Shown here: piece by piece, positions 1-9,368 of the stretch
Position numbering within the stretch: the first letter of the stretch is position 1
Layout of the letters: the number at the start of each line of letters is the position of its first letter
From: Silvibacterium dinghuense
Lineage (GTDB): Bacteria; Acidobacteriota; Terriglobia; Terriglobales; Acidobacteriaceae
DNA: 64,000 nucleotides
Assembly: GCF_004123295.1 (NCBI RefSeq)
Contig: NZ_SDMK01000001.1
Span: 1,116,001 to 1,180,000, forward strand
Reading direction: 5' to 3'
The notes under the pieces: generated by a model
Told to the model about the DNA's origin: nothing
Seen by the model: only the letters and a program-made list of their open reading frames with translations
Databases searched by the model: none
Made by a program: the position numbers and the translations under genes

Positions 1-2637
1 GAGGTTCGGGCCGTCGCCGTAGTTCACCGGCACCAGCTTCTCACCCTTGGCCAGGCCCGCGGTCGGGTTCAGGTTGAAGGTGCCGTAGGACGTGGCGACC
101 GTGTCCGTGTCGCCGGACTGGGCAAAGGTCGGACGGTCGTTGAAGAACGAGTCGCCGTTGTTGTCCTCACCCGTGGTGATATTGAACGGCGTGCCCGACT
201 GGACCACGATGAAGGGGCTAAAGCGCAAATTCCAGCGCGTGGACCAGCTGCCCATCAGGAAGAGGCGGTTGCGGACATCGAAGGAGGCGCGACCGTAATC
301 CTGCTTCAGATTGGCCGAGTTGCTCGGATTGCCGGAGACGCCGGACGAATCGCTGTTCGCCCAGCTTGCCGAATAGAAGCCGAAGAGCGAGAGGTTCGGG
401 CTGAAGCGAGCATTAAAGTTGGTCATCAGCTGGTTCTGCTTGAAGACTGCTTCAGAGAAGTACTGATAAACGTTCGGATCGGCCGCATCGTAACCGGCCA
501 TGTAAGGCGCGTTCGCGTTGCGGGTGATGAGCTGATGGTTCCCCAGCGAATTGATGTAGGTCACCGAAATGGTCGAGGCCTTGGTCACCTGCCGCTCGAT
601 GCTGAAAGCGGCCTGCTGCGTAACCGGAGCGTGCAGGTCGGGAGCGATCTGGTAGACGGCCGTCTTGCTGCTGGTGCTGCCGGCTTCCTGGCAGGAAGTC
701 AGATCGGTGGAGGTGATGCTGGTCGCCGAGTAGCAGGTCGGATCCTCGATCACCGCTTCCTTCTGCGGGGAATCGGCGTTCTCGTTCAGGCGCTTGGCCT
801 GGAGAATTTCTGCCAGGGCGAAGCGGTCATAGAAGAAGCCATAGCCACCGCGGAGGACGGTCTTGGCCTGCTTGCCCGGCTTGGCCAGTCCCCAGGCAAA
901 GCTCAGACGCGGCGCCCAGTCGTTCTTGTCGTGGATGCCGGACTGCGATTCCCAGCGCACGCCATAGCTCAGCGTCAGGTTCTGCTTCGCACGCCAGTCG
1001 TCCTGGTAGTAGAGGCCCACGTCGGTGAGGCTGGAGACGATGTTCGGGCTGCCGTATGTCAGGTTCAGCTGGCTGGGACCGCCGCCGGCTGCGCGGATCT
1101 GCGCCCAGGTCTCGCCGGTGCCCAGGCCCTGGATGGTGGCCGCATAGGCTTCGGCCGCCGTCGTGGTGGTGCAGTCCGTTTCCGAGCTGCTGCACTGGTT
1201 GCCGCCGAAGGTGAAGGAGCCGTTGAAGCTGCTGCTCGAGGTGTTGGCGTCGCGGGCGTAGCGCAGACGGCCGCCGAAGTTGATCGCGTGGGTCTTGAGA
1301 GCAATCTCGGTCAGGTTCTGCAGCTCATAGCGCAGGGTGTGGTCGTTTTCGGTCTGTCCGGTGTAACCGCCGAAGGTCTCGAGACCGGAGACCGCCGTCT
1401 CCGGGTCGGTCGAGGCCGGGGTGGTCTTCGAAAAGTCACGCAGGAACTGGAAGCGCGTCTCGTTGATGACCTTGTCGCTCAGGACCTGCGTGTCGCTGAT
1501 CTGGACGGTGTGCTCGGTCGAAGAGGTGTTGTAGGCCTGGTCGCGCAGCGAATACTGCCCCACGCCTTCGTTCTTCTCATTGTCGTCATAGAACTGGTAA
1601 CGGACGCTCAGGGTGTTGCTGGCGCCCAGCTGCAGATCGATGCGCGGGCTGATGTTGGTGCGGCCATGGGGCGTCACCACCGCATCGTTGAAGGCAACGG
1701 TGTCGTAGTCGGCGGCGTTGGTATAGATGCCGGCGGCAAAGTCGCCGTTCACCTCACCCTGTAACCGGTACGCATCGACGACCGCGTCATCCTGAATGGT
1801 GCGATGCTCGGCGCTGACGAAGTACGAAGCATTCTTGCTGATAGGACCGCTGACCGTGCCGTTGTACTGGTAGCTGTAGTAGTCCGGAATGTCCTTATCG
1901 AAGGGGTTGCCGGTGTTCAGCTGCGAGGGATTGCCCTGGGCCATGAACTGGGCACGGAACTTGTCGGTACCCGGCTTGGTCAGGATCTCGATGCGGCCGT
2001 AACCCAGCTTGTCGTACTGCGCCGAAAAGGGGTTCTGGTTGATGCGGATCTCGCGGATGGCGGATTTGGGCGGCAGCTCGCCGGCGGTGAAGCCGTCAAT
2101 GTAGATCTGGCCGCCGTTGGGACCCGCGCCCGGACCTGCCAGGGCATTCAGCTCATTCTGCAGCTCGTCCGGGTCATCGGAGAGCGCGTCGAGATCCTTG
2201 CCCTTGAGCACCAGGCTGTTGGCGTTGCTGGTGGGGTCCACGCTCACCGTCGGCGTATCTTCATTGACCACCACCTGCTGCTTTTCGATCGCGATCTGGA
2301 GCGATACATCAAACTGCTTGCTCTGCCCGGCGGCGATCGTCACCGCTTTCGAGGCCGAGGGCGCAAAGCCCTGCGCCGAGGCGATCACGATATAGGTTCC
2401 GGCCGGCAGCTTCGCGGCTGCGTATGCGCCCGAGGCATCCGAGGTGGCGGTTGCGAGCGTATGGCCGTCGGTCGTCGTAATGCTGACCCTGGCGCTGGGT
2501 ATGACCGCGCCGGAGGGGTCGGTCACGGTGCCGCGCAGCGTGCCGGTCGGCGTCTGCGCCCGCAGCAGCGGCGCGAAGGCAAGCGCTAACACTGCCAACC
2601 AAAGACTAAGAAAACGAGATATGAATCTGTAATTCAC
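1..2637 (-). CDS. TonB-dependent receptor, Oar-like (3' end cut by window edge)
   Basis: This is the N-terminal ~879 residues of an outer-membrane receptor; the C-terminal beta-barrel end lies beyond base 1. After a signal peptide ending near LLRA-QT comes a carboxypeptidase-regulatory-like (CarboxypepD_reg) domain of about 85 residues (GTLRGTVTDPSGAVIP, LPAGTY), then a plug domain (IYIDGFTAGELPPKSAIREI, GYGRIEILTKPG) and barrel segments such as YGVRWESQSGIHDKNDWAPR. This domain order is typical of acidobacterial Oar-type receptors, which take up oligosaccharides or other large ligands. No ATG gives the signal peptide. The chosen start is GTG 2637-2635, preceded four bases upstream by GGAG (MNYRFISRFLSLWLAVLALA). 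Ligand unknown. Confidence 0.9.
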   Translation of the reverse strand, partial: MNYRFISRFLSLWLAVLALAFAPLLRAQTPTGTLRGTVTDPSGAVIPSARVSITTTDGHTLATATSDASGAYAAAKLPAGTYIVIASAQGFAPSASKAVTIAAGQSKQFDVSLQIAIEKQQVVVNEDTPTVSVDPTSNANSLVLKGKDLDALSDDPDELQNELNALAGPGAGPNGGQIYIDGFTAGELPPKSAIREIRINQNPFSAQYDKLGYGRIEILTKPGTDKFRAQFMAQGNPSQLNTGNPFDKDIPDYYSYQYNGTVSGPISKNASYFVSAEHRTIQDDAVVDAYRLQGEVNGDFAAGIYTNAADYDTVAFNDAVVTPHGRTNISPRIDLQLGASNTLSVRYQFYDDNEKNEGVGQYSLRDQAYNTSSTEHTVQISDTQVLSDKVINETRFQFLRDFSKTTPASTDPETAVSGLETFGGYTGQTENDHTLRYELQNLTEIALKTHAINFGGRLRYARDANTSSSSFNGSFTFGGNQCSSSETDCTTTTAAEAYAATIQGLGTGETWAQIRAAGGGPSQLNLTYGSPNIVSSLTDVGLYYQDDWRAKQNLTLSYGVRWESQSGIHDKNDWAPRLSFAWGLAKPGKQAKTVLRGGYGFFYDRFALAEILQAKRLNENADSPQKEAVIEDPTCYSATSITSTDLTSCQEAGSTSSKTAVYQIAPDLHAPVTQQAAFSIERQVTKASTISVTYINSLGNHQLITRNANAPYMAGYDAADPNVYQYFSEAVFKQNQLMTNFNARFSPNLSLFGFYSASWANSDSSGVSGNPSNSANLKQDYGRASFDVRNRLFLMGSWSTRWNLRFSPFIVVQSGTPFNITTGEDNNGDSFFNDRPTFAQSGDTDTVATSYGTFNLNPTAGLAKGEKLVPVNYGDGPNL

Positions 2638-2825
2638 AATGCTCCAAAGAAACACAAAAGGATGAACTGAACCTGAATGTCGTACGCCGGTACTACAGCC
2701 TGGCGGCTTTCGCCGCCCTTATGCCGGTTTGAGCCGGAGACACACGGGCAGCGCAGTCTCCGCCCTCCGATCGCCCCGGAAGCGGCGAAAGACGGAAAAA
2801 TCTGTTTACGATACGCAGCAAATGC

Positions 2826-4055
2826 TCACTGCGCTCCTTCGCCCTCACCCCCGCCGCCCATGTTCCACGAGGCGGAGAACATATCCCGGCTGGCGGAAGG
2901 GGACGCGGAGAGGATTGGCTCGACCCCGGCAATCAGTGTGACTGCCGTGGCTTCTGCCGGAGTGCCCTGGGTTGCGACGATCATGACGGCATCGCCCTTA
3001 TGAAGATCTCCGAGGGAGAGCGGCGGGGTGCGTTGCAGCATCTGCGAAAGATCGCCGTTGCGTGCCCCGCCCGCGCGCGGTCCCTGTCCGTTTTCGGCCA
3101 CAGGCTGCGCCTGCGGAGCGTGATCGCCTCCCTGAGGCGGAGCCGACGGCGCGCCCTTCGGAGTAGCGCCACCCGACGCAGCGCCCTGGCCGCCACTCTT
3201 GAAGCGGGCCGCCAATGCCTGGGCCATCATCTCCGGCAGCTTGTGCAGCTGCGAATCGGCGGAGATGTGAATGACCACCGGCTTCTTCGTGGCCAGATCG
3301 TTGACGGTGACGGTGTTTGCGGCTGCATCGGCAGAGATGACCGTGGCCGCGATATTGCGGAAAGTGCCGAAGACGACTTCCTCCGCGGCGACATCGGTGC
3401 TGGCCGGATCATGATCGCCCAGCGCGCGCAGCTGATCGCCAACATGAACCTGATCGATCGTCGCGGGCCTGGCATCCGCAAAACGAATGGAGGCCGCGTC
3501 ATAGCGGCGCACGACCGTCTTCGGCGTGGTGTGGATCGTCCAGGTTCTGGAGCCGGCGGAGACGGTCATCGTCCCAGCCGAGGCGTCGACCGACTTTACG
3601 AGGCCGCCTACGCCGCGCCGCTGCCAGTCCGCTTGCTCAGCCTGCTGCTGCTGCGCCACGTCGGCCTTCTTCATGGCCACGACCGTCGTTGCCGTCGCCG
3701 CGCCTCCATCCGCACCGGGATGCACCGCCATCAGGATGCGATCGCCCACAGCAAGATCGGAAAACTGGATCGGAGTCGCGGAGGAGAGTGTCTTCGTGCC
3801 CGGCTCCGCGCGCAGAATGCGGGCCGAATCACTGACGGTCACCGTCACCGGGTCTCCGGTATCCGGCTTGACGGTCACCGACTGGCCATTGATCGCGGTG
3901 ATCGCACCTACCACGCGGCTGGCCGGCGCAGATTGCGCGGCCTGCCCGGAGGCTGCCACGCCCAGCGGAGCTGCCATGCCGAGCGGAGCCAGTGCTCCGA
4001 AGCCACCATACAGTGCAACCGACAAAAGAACTCGTGCTGAGGTCATGGAACCCAT
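2826..4055 (-). CDS. secreted DUF5666-like protein
   Basis: A 409-residue exported protein of unknown function. An N-terminal signal peptide (MGSMTSARVLLSVALYGGFG) is followed by repeated small beta-rich units of the form VVGAITAINGQSVTVKPDTG, LVKSVDASAGTMTVSAGSRT and ATVISADAAANTVTVNDLAT, each followed by a V.VGD..L / LAVGDRI turn. This matches the DUF5666 pattern of metal-binding-like OB folds. The C-terminal third is Gly/Pro/Gln rich. The start at 4055 was chosen over an upstream in-frame ATG because AGGAG lies about five bases before it and the signal peptide begins there. It lies upstream of, and in the same direction as, the TonB receptor; the 188 bp gap makes a separate receptor promoter likely. 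Confidence 0.75.
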   Translation of the reverse strand: MGSMTSARVLLSVALYGGFGALAPLGMAAPLGVAASGQAAQSAPASRVVGAITAINGQSVTVKPDTGDPVTVTVSDSARILRAEPGTKTLSSATPIQFSDLAVGDRILMAVHPGADGGAATATTVVAMKKADVAQQQQAEQADWQRRGVGGLVKSVDASAGTMTVSAGSRTWTIHTTPKTVVRRYDAASIRFADARPATIDQVHVGDQLRALGDHDPASTDVAAEEVVFGTFRNIAATVISADAAANTVTVNDLATKKPVVIHISADSQLHKLPEMMAQALAARFKSGGQGAASGGATPKGAPSAPPQGGDHAPQAQPVAENGQGPRAGGARNGDLSQMLQRTPPLSLGDLHKGDAVMIVATQGTPAEATAVTLIAGVEPILSASPSASRDMFSASWNMGGGGEGEGAQ

Positions 4056-4382
4056 TTTCTCCTGCAAAATGACCGGATGCGCGGCGAGATTTGTAACATT
4101 CGGCAACAGGGAACATACCGAAATCGCGCTGCATGTGTGACGAACTTACAGCCGCAAAGTTTCACGGGGGGATCTTCGTTTTTGTCACGGCCGGCGCGAG
4201 CGGCCTGTCTGCGCACGAGCCAAGCCAGGAAAGAAGCAGGTATCATGCAGCCAGCGGCAACATCGATACCGATGTCACGAAATGGATGCCTTGTACCGCT
4301 CCGGTTACCGCTCGGGCGGCCCGCATCCGAAAAGTTTCAGACGCGAACACGACGCAACCCATAAGGAAAATCAAGAAATCCG
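4056..4382. other. divergent intergenic region, 327 bp
   Basis: The gap between the minus-strand DUF5666-like gene and the plus-strand sugar transporter should hold both promoters. I see no clear inverted repeat, terminator or known riboswitch here. The AAGGAA ahead of the transporter (about 4365-4370) is rather far from its ATG. Confidence 0.4.
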
Positions 4383-5762
4383 ATGGCCATCAGTCACGCA
4401 GGAAGTTCTACCCGAGTTACCGCCGCGCCCGCCGGCTCCAATAACTACCGCAGCGCCTTTGCCATGGTCACCACACTGTTTTTCGTGTGGGGCTTTCTGA
4501 CCTCGCTCAATGACATCCTGATCCCGCACCTGAAAGCCATCTTCGAGCTGAACTACGCCAAGGCGATGCTGGTGCAGTTCGCCTTCTTCGGCTCCTACGC
4601 CGCCTTCGGGTTCATCTCGGGCAAGATCGTGGAATGGATCGGCTATCAGCGCACGATGGTGCTTGGGCTGCTGACCATGGGCGTTGGCGCCATCGGGTTT
4701 ATCCCGGCCGCGAATATCCCGTCCTTCGGGCTCTTCCTCACCGCGCTGATCGTGCTGGCCGCCGGCATCACGGCGCTGCAGGTGGCGGCGAATCCGTATG
4801 TCACGGTGCTCGGACCGCCGCAGACCGCCTCGAGCCGCCTGAACCTGACGCAGGCCTTCAACTCGCTCGGCACCACGATCGGACCGCCGCTCGGCGGCCT
4901 GCTCATCCTCAAGGGCGCCGACATCGCAGCCGACAAGCTCAAGGCCATGTCTCCGGCCGCGCTGCACGCCTACCGCCTGCAGCAGGCAGCCACGGTTAAG
5001 TTTCCGTATATCGCCATCACGCTGGCGCTGATCGTGCTGGCCCTGGCCATCGCGCTCTACAAGTTCCCGCGCCTGGACAACACGAAGGACTACCGCCCCA
5101 CCAAGGCCGGACAGAAGGGCGACAGCATCTGGCGCTATCCGCACGTGGTGCTGGGCGCGGTCTGCATCTTCATGTATGTGGGCGCCGAGGTCTCGCTGGG
5201 CAGCTTCCTGATCAACTACTTCAACCAGCCGAAGATTGCCGGCATCTCAGAGCTGGCCGCGGCCGGCTTCGTGCCCTTTTACTGGGGCGGAGCCATGATG
5301 GGCCGCTTCATCGGCTCAGCCGTATTGCAGAAGGTAAAGACCACGCACCTGCTTACCTTCTGCGCCTTCGTCGCCATGGCTCTGGTCCTCATCAGCATGG
5401 GAACCACCTACACCTCGGGCGCGGTCACCAATATCCACCTGAACCTTCTCTTCTGGCAGGGCACGCTCGCGCTGCCCCACTCCTGGCCGATGTGGACCAT
5501 CCTGGCGGTGGGCTTCTTCAACTCGATCATGTTCCCCAGCATCTTCACGCTGGGCATTGCCGAGATGGGACCGCTGACGGGTGAGGCCTCGGGACTGCTG
5601 GTCACGGCGATTGTCGGCGGCGCGGTGCTGCCGGAGATCCAGGGCATTCTGGCCGATAAGATCGGCCTGCAGCATGCCTTTATCGTCCCGGTGATCTGCT
5701 ATCTCTTCATCGCCTACTACGGCTGGCGCGGTGCACGGATCATCCAGCCGTCGCTCGACTAA
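4383..5762 (+). CDS. sugar MFS transporter, FucP/GluP type
   Basis: A 459-residue inner-membrane permease with about 12 hydrophobic segments. It matches the fucose / glucose-galactose proton symporter branch of the major facilitator superfamily: WGFLTSLNDILIPHLK in the first helix, FFGSYAAFGFISGKIVEWIGY around helix 2, and QVAANPYVTVLGP in helix 4, all hallmark positions of FucP/GluP. The C-terminal half keeps FYWGGAMMGRFIGS and FFNSIMFPSIFTLGI. It probably imports a monosaccharide released by the glycosidases encoded elsewhere in the window; the specific sugar cannot be read from sequence. It stands alone and ends in a strong intrinsic terminator. Confidence 0.9.
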   Translation: MAISHAGSSTRVTAAPAGSNNYRSAFAMVTTLFFVWGFLTSLNDILIPHLKAIFELNYAKAMLVQFAFFGSYAAFGFISGKIVEWIGYQRTMVLGLLTMGVGAIGFIPAANIPSFGLFLTALIVLAAGITALQVAANPYVTVLGPPQTASSRLNLTQAFNSLGTTIGPPLGGLLILKGADIAADKLKAMSPAALHAYRLQQAATVKFPYIAITLALIVLALAIALYKFPRLDNTKDYRPTKAGQKGDSIWRYPHVVLGAVCIFMYVGAEVSLGSFLINYFNQPKIAGISELAAAGFVPFYWGGAMMGRFIGSAVLQKVKTTHLLTFCAFVAMALVLISMGTTYTSGAVTNIHLNLLFWQGTLALPHSWPMWTILAVGFFNSIMFPSIFTLGIAEMGPLTGEASGLLVTAIVGGAVLPEIQGILADKIGLQHAFIVPVICYLFIAYYGWRGARIIQPSLD

Positions 5763-5790
5763 TCAGCTCCCGCTGCAATCGCAGCTCTTT

Positions 5791-5836
5791 ACAACAACGC
5801 CCATCCGGGAAGCTCCGGATGGGCGTTGTTGTTTTG
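5791..5836 (+). terminator. rho-independent terminator of the sugar transporter gene
   Basis: A perfect 18 bp inverted repeat (arms 5791-5808 and 5815-5832, loop GAAGCT) is followed by TTTT. It begins 28 bases after the transporter stop codon. Confidence 0.93.
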
Positions 5837-5849
5837 GGGTTCGTGCTTT

Positions 5850-5945
5850 CCCATGTCTCAGAAGCGAGACATGGGGCACCCGGGTTGTGCGAGTGGAGAC
5901 AAACTGCAGGTTCCTCCACTTCGCTCCGCTCCGGTCGGGATGACG
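5850..5945 (+). repeat. intergenic hairpin repeat, copy 1
   Basis: A 10 bp perfect stem (CCCATGTCTC / GAGACATGGG, 5850-5875) is followed by GCACCCGGG, then ACAAACTGC, then a conserved block GGTTCCTCCACTTCGCTCCG...GGTCGGGATGAC ending near 5944. The same module recurs at 8176, 14929 and 15090, and parts of it at 9519, 11501, 25813 and 61512. It sits between the transporter terminator and the convergent lrp gene. Confidence 0.85.
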
Positions 5946-5992
5946 ATGCAGCGGTATTTTTTACTTTCCATTCCTTTATCGGTGGATACGGC

Positions 5993-6490
5993 CTAACGGC
6001 CTGGAGCTGCCTTCAGCCGTTCCAGATCGGGTCCACGCCGCTCCACCGGGGTCGAGAGGACGAGGCTGGTCGTCGGAATGCCGTAGGGCAGCAGACGCTC
6101 GATCAGCCGCTCCAATTCGATCAGCGAACCCACCGCAACTTCCAGCGAGAATGCATCCGAGCCGGTCACATGGTGGCAGATCCGCACCTCGCGCAAGGTC
6201 TTCATGAACTTCAGAAAGGCCTGGTAGTGGGTGCCGTCGCAGGTCATGCGGATGACCGCCAGCAATCCCACCCCCAGCACCGCGGGATCGATCTCCACGC
6301 TATAACCGCGGATGATGCCTTCCTCTTCCATACGCTTGACCCGCTCGGCGGCCGCGGATGGCGAAAGCCCTACCTTGCGCCCCAGCTCCGCATACGAGGC
6401 GCGCGCGTTCACGGTCAGCTCGGCGATCAGGTTTCGCGCATATTCGTCTAATATTTCCGTCGATTCCACGGATATTTCCTCATCTTCCAC
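5993..6490 (-). CDS. Lrp/AsnC family transcriptional regulator
   Basis: A 165-residue feast/famine regulator. An N-terminal winged helix-turn-helix (about residues 15-62: NARASYAELGRKVGLSPSAAAERVKRMEEEGII) is followed by an alpha/beta RAM effector domain (about 68-150, GYSVEIDPAVLGVGLLAVI ... CHHVTGSDAFSLEVAV). It is transcribed divergently from histidine ammonia-lyase with a 78 bp gap that carries repeated ATCCGTGGAWTC-like sites. The natural inference is that it senses an amino acid and controls hutH and itself. Confidence 0.92.
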   Translation of the reverse strand: MEDEEISVESTEILDEYARNLIAELTVNARASYAELGRKVGLSPSAAAERVKRMEEEGIIRGYSVEIDPAVLGVGLLAVIRMTCDGTHYQAFLKFMKTLREVRICHHVTGSDAFSLEVAVGSLIELERLIERLLPYGIPTTSLVLSTPVERRGPDLERLKAAPGR

Positions 6491-6540
6491 AGGATATCCA
6501 CCTTATTCTGACACGGATTCCGTGGATCATCCGTGGATTC
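6451..6540. promoter_or_regulatory. candidate Lrp operator sites between lrp and hutH
   Basis: Two adjacent direct copies, ATTCCGTGGATC (6517-6528) and ATCCGTGGATTC (6529-6540), lie in the gap, and an inverted copy, GATTCCACGGAT (6462-6473), lies in the first codons of lrp. The inverted copy sits inside a longer imperfect palindrome AATATTTCCGT...ACGGATATTT. The arrangement fits multi-site Lrp-type binding. Binding itself is inferred. Confidence 0.5.
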
Positions 6541-6568
6541 GGCACGCATTCCTGGCTAGGATCAGCCA

Positions 6569-8152
6569 GTGATGATCGAACCCCTTGCTTCCGGCTCCTC
6601 TGTACCCGTTTCTGCATCGGATAGCCCTGCGTCCTATCGCCTGCTCCTCGACGGACAGCCGCTTACCCTGGAAGAACTTGCCGGCGTCGCCGTCCGCCGC
6701 CTCCCGGCGCAGCTCACCTCTGAGGCCCTGCAACGGATTGCGGAGTCCCGCGCGATCGTCGAGAACCTGGTGGGCCGGGGTGAGACCGCTTATGGCATCA
6801 ACACCGGCTTCGGCAAGCTCAGTGATGTGCACATTGGCCCGGACCAGCTCGAGGCACTACAGCGCAACCTCGTCCGCAGCCACGCCTGCGGCCTGGGCGA
6901 ACCGCTTCCCGAGGACGAGGTCCGCGCCATGCTGCTGCTCCGCGCCAACGTTCTCGCCAAGGGATTCAGCGGCGTGCGCCCGATCGTCGCGGAGACGCTG
7001 GTGGCGCTGCTCAATACCGGGGTGCATCCTGTGATCCCCGCGCGCGGATCGGTGGGCGCTTCGGGCGATCTGGCACCGCTGGCTCACCTTGCTCTCACCT
7101 TGATCGGCGAAGGCGATGCCTTCTACCAGGGGCGCCGCATCCCCTCGGCCGAAGCCCTGCGGCAGGCCGGAATTGCTCCGCTGACGCTGGCCGCCAAGGA
7201 AGGCCTGGCGCTGCTCAACGGCACACAGGCCATGGCCGGAGTGGGAGGACTGGCACTGGTCCGCGCACGACGCGTGACCGAGCTCTTCGACCTGGCCGGA
7301 GCCATGTCTCTGGAGGCCCTGCGCGGCACACCGGCGGCCTTCGACGCCCGCATCCATACTGCGCGCCCGCATGCGGGCCAGATGGCCGTCGCCTCTCACC
7401 TGCGCACGCTGCTCGAGCAGAGCGAGATCCGCGAGTCGCACCGCCATGACGATCCTCGGGTGCAGGACGCGTACTGCCTGCGCTGCATGCCGCAGGTCCA
7501 CGGCGCAGCACGCGGCGCGCTCGCCCACGTGCAGAGCGTCATCGAGATCGAAACCGGCTCGGCTACGGATAACCCGCTGATCTTCGGAAATGAGCGTGAG
7601 GGAACGATTCTCTCCGGCGGCAACTTCCATGGCGCTCCGCTGGCGCTGGCCTTCGACTACGCGGCCATCGCACTCACCGACCTGATGAGCATCAGCGAGC
7701 GGCGCATCGACCGGCTCATCAACCCGGACATCAATGAAGGCCTGCCCGCGTTCCTCTCGCCGGAGGCCGGTGTCTCTTCGGGGCTGATGATCGTACACGT
7801 GGCTGCGGCGGCGCTGCTCAATGACGCCAAGGTGCTCTCGCATCCGTCGAGTGTCGACTCCGTGCCCACTTCCGGCGGCAAGGAGGATCATGTCTCGATG
7901 GGCATGACGGGCGCGCTCAAGCTGCGGCGCATTGTGGAGCACGCCGAGTGTGTGCTGGCGATGGAGCTGCTCTCTGCCGCGCAGGGCCTGGAGTATCGCC
8001 TACCCCTGCGTCCGGCGCGCGCCGTCGAACATGCGGCCACCAAGGTGCGGGAGTTCGTGGCTCCGCTGCGCGAAGACCGCGTGCTCTCAGGAGAGATCGA
8101 GCAGCTGGCACAGGCCATCCGCGAGGGTCACTTCGACGAGTGGCGCGGATGA
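6569..8152 (+). CDS. hutH: histidine ammonia-lyase
   Basis: A 527-residue cytosolic enzyme that converts L-histidine to urocanate and ammonia, the first step of histidine degradation. The Ala-Ser-Gly triad that cyclises to the MIO cofactor is at residues 164-166 in GSVGASGDLAPLAHL. Other family blocks are YGINTGFGKLSDV, NGTQAM, TGSATDNPLIF and SVDSVPTSGGKEDHVSMG. Length is slightly above the usual ~510, because of a ~20-residue N-terminal extension. Start: GTG 6569 or the adjacent ATG 6572, both served by AGGA at 6558-6561. No other hut gene is nearby, so a complete pathway is not shown here. Confidence 0.96.
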   Translation: MMIEPLASGSSVPVSASDSPASYRLLLDGQPLTLEELAGVAVRRLPAQLTSEALQRIAESRAIVENLVGRGETAYGINTGFGKLSDVHIGPDQLEALQRNLVRSHACGLGEPLPEDEVRAMLLLRANVLAKGFSGVRPIVAETLVALLNTGVHPVIPARGSVGASGDLAPLAHLALTLIGEGDAFYQGRRIPSAEALRQAGIAPLTLAAKEGLALLNGTQAMAGVGGLALVRARRVTELFDLAGAMSLEALRGTPAAFDARIHTARPHAGQMAVASHLRTLLEQSEIRESHRHDDPRVQDAYCLRCMPQVHGAARGALAHVQSVIEIETGSATDNPLIFGNEREGTILSGGNFHGAPLALAFDYAAIALTDLMSISERRIDRLINPDINEGLPAFLSPEAGVSSGLMIVHVAAAALLNDAKVLSHPSSVDSVPTSGGKEDHVSMGMTGALKLRRIVEHAECVLAMELLSAAQGLEYRLPLRPARAVEHAATKVREFVAPLREDRVLSGEIEQLAQAIREGHFDEWRG

Positions 8153-8175
8153 GGATGAAAGCGGTCTAAGGTGAT

Positions 8176-8270
8176 CCCACGTCTCAACCTCGAGACGTGG
8201 GGCACCCGGCTGTTTCCCGGAGACGGACACCGCAGGTCCCTCGACTCGCTGCGCTCGCTCGGGATGACAA
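8176..8270 (+). repeat. intergenic hairpin repeat, copy 2
   Basis: The perfect 10 bp stem CCCACGTCTC / GAGACGTGGG (8176-8201, loop AACCTC) is followed by GCACCCGG and the degenerate block GCAGGTCCCTCGACTCGCTG...CTCGGGATGACAAG. Relative to copy 1, the stem has a T-to-C change on one side matched by A-to-G on the other. It lies between the convergent hutH and MBL genes, where it may also act as a terminator. Confidence 0.82.
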
Positions 8271-8294
8271 GGAATAAGAATGCCTGTTCCTGGT

Positions 8295-9368
8295 CTATCG
8301 CCACCAGGACGAGCGCAGCTCCACGCCCTTTTCGAACTCCGTCGGGACGCCCGGCGGAGGCGACCATAGAGGGATGCCATCCGCATCCGCCAGCTCCGTG
8401 ATGCGTTCGATGGGAAAGCGCCAGGCGTGGAGCGCGAGATCGAAAAGCCCCCAATGGATGGGCATCAGCAGACCATGCGCGCCCATCGCCCTGAAGGCGC
8501 GCATCGCGCCGTCGGGGCCCATGTGAATGCTCTCCCAGTTCACATTCCATGCACCCACTTCGAGCATGGTCAGATCGAAGGGACCGTAATGCTGCCCGAT
8601 CTCCGTGTACCCATCCCAGTAGCCCGAGTCCGCTCCGTAGTAGACATTGTGCTCCGCGCCTTTCAGCGCGTAGGAGGCCCACAGCGTCTCGAACCGGTTG
8701 CGCATGCTGCGTCCGGAGAAGTGCCGTGAAGGAATCGCGGTGATCCGAAGGCTTGCGCCGGTGCGCGCGCTGCGCATCTCTGCCGACTCTGTCCAGTCGA
8801 GCTCGATGATCTTCTCCGCCGGAGCACCGAAGCTGCGCAGCACGGCTCCGACTTCAAGCGGCACCACCCATTGCGCGCCTGCAGCAGCGGGCAGCGCGGC
8901 CAGCGCGCGCACGGTCTCCTTCCCCATGTGGTCGTAGTGGTCGTGCGAGAAGAGAATCACATCCAGCTCCGGCATCTTCTCGAGCGGCAGCGGCGAGGGG
9001 AAGAACCGCTTCGGTCCCGCCCAGCTCATGGGAGAGGCGCGCTCGTCCCACACCGGGTCGATGAGCACGCGCACGCCGTCAATCTCCACCAGCATGATCG
9101 AGTGCCCGAACCAGGTCACCCGCAGTCCGGAAGCCGGCGGCCGCGCATATGTATCCGCCGCAGTGACAAATGGACCGAGCTGCCGTTTCGGCGTGCGCTC
9201 TTCCCGGTTGGACAGGTAGAGAGGCAGCAGCTTGAAGATCATGCCGAAGCCGCCGATCTCTGTCTCGACAGGATTCTGGAACTTGCGGCCAAGGCGCACG
9301 GCGCGCTTCAGCAGGGTGGGAGCGGGCAGGGGGTCGGCAGGGATGGGAGCGGCAATCTGTTCAGGCAC
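8295..9368 (-). CDS. MBL-fold metal-dependent hydrolase (UlaG / NAPE-PLD-like)
   Basis: A 357-residue metallo-beta-lactamase-fold hydrolase. The metal-binding motif SHDHYDHMG is at residues 141-149, preceded by WFGHSIMLVEIDGVRVLIDP. The remaining ligand region is GADSGYWDGY and the C-terminal HWGLFDLALHAWRFPIERI. This combination is characteristic of the branch containing bacterial UlaG-like lactonases and the N-acylphosphatidylethanolamine phospholipase D relatives. No signal peptide is obvious. The substrate cannot be assigned. It is flanked by repeats on both sides and is not in an operon. Confidence 0.88.
   Translation of the reverse strand: MPEQIAAPIPADPLPAPTLLKRAVRLGRKFQNPVETEIGGFGMIFKLLPLYLSNREERTPKRQLGPFVTAADTYARPPASGLRVTWFGHSIMLVEIDGVRVLIDPVWDERASPMSWAGPKRFFPSPLPLEKMPELDVILFSHDHYDHMGKETVRALAALPAAAGAQWVVPLEVGAVLRSFGAPAEKIIELDWTESAEMRSARTGASLRITAIPSRHFSGRSMRNRFETLWASYALKGAEHNVYYGADSGYWDGYTEIGQHYGPFDLTMLEVGAWNVNWESIHMGPDGAMRAFRAMGAHGLLMPIHWGLFDLALHAWRFPIERITELADADGIPLWSPPPGVPTEFEKGVELRSSWWR

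Noticed and set aside
535-2589. Plus-strand open frames over the TonB receptor gene
   Set aside because: The minus strand encodes a coherent TonB receptor with signal peptide, carboxypeptidase-regulatory and plug motifs; the opposite frames have no motif.
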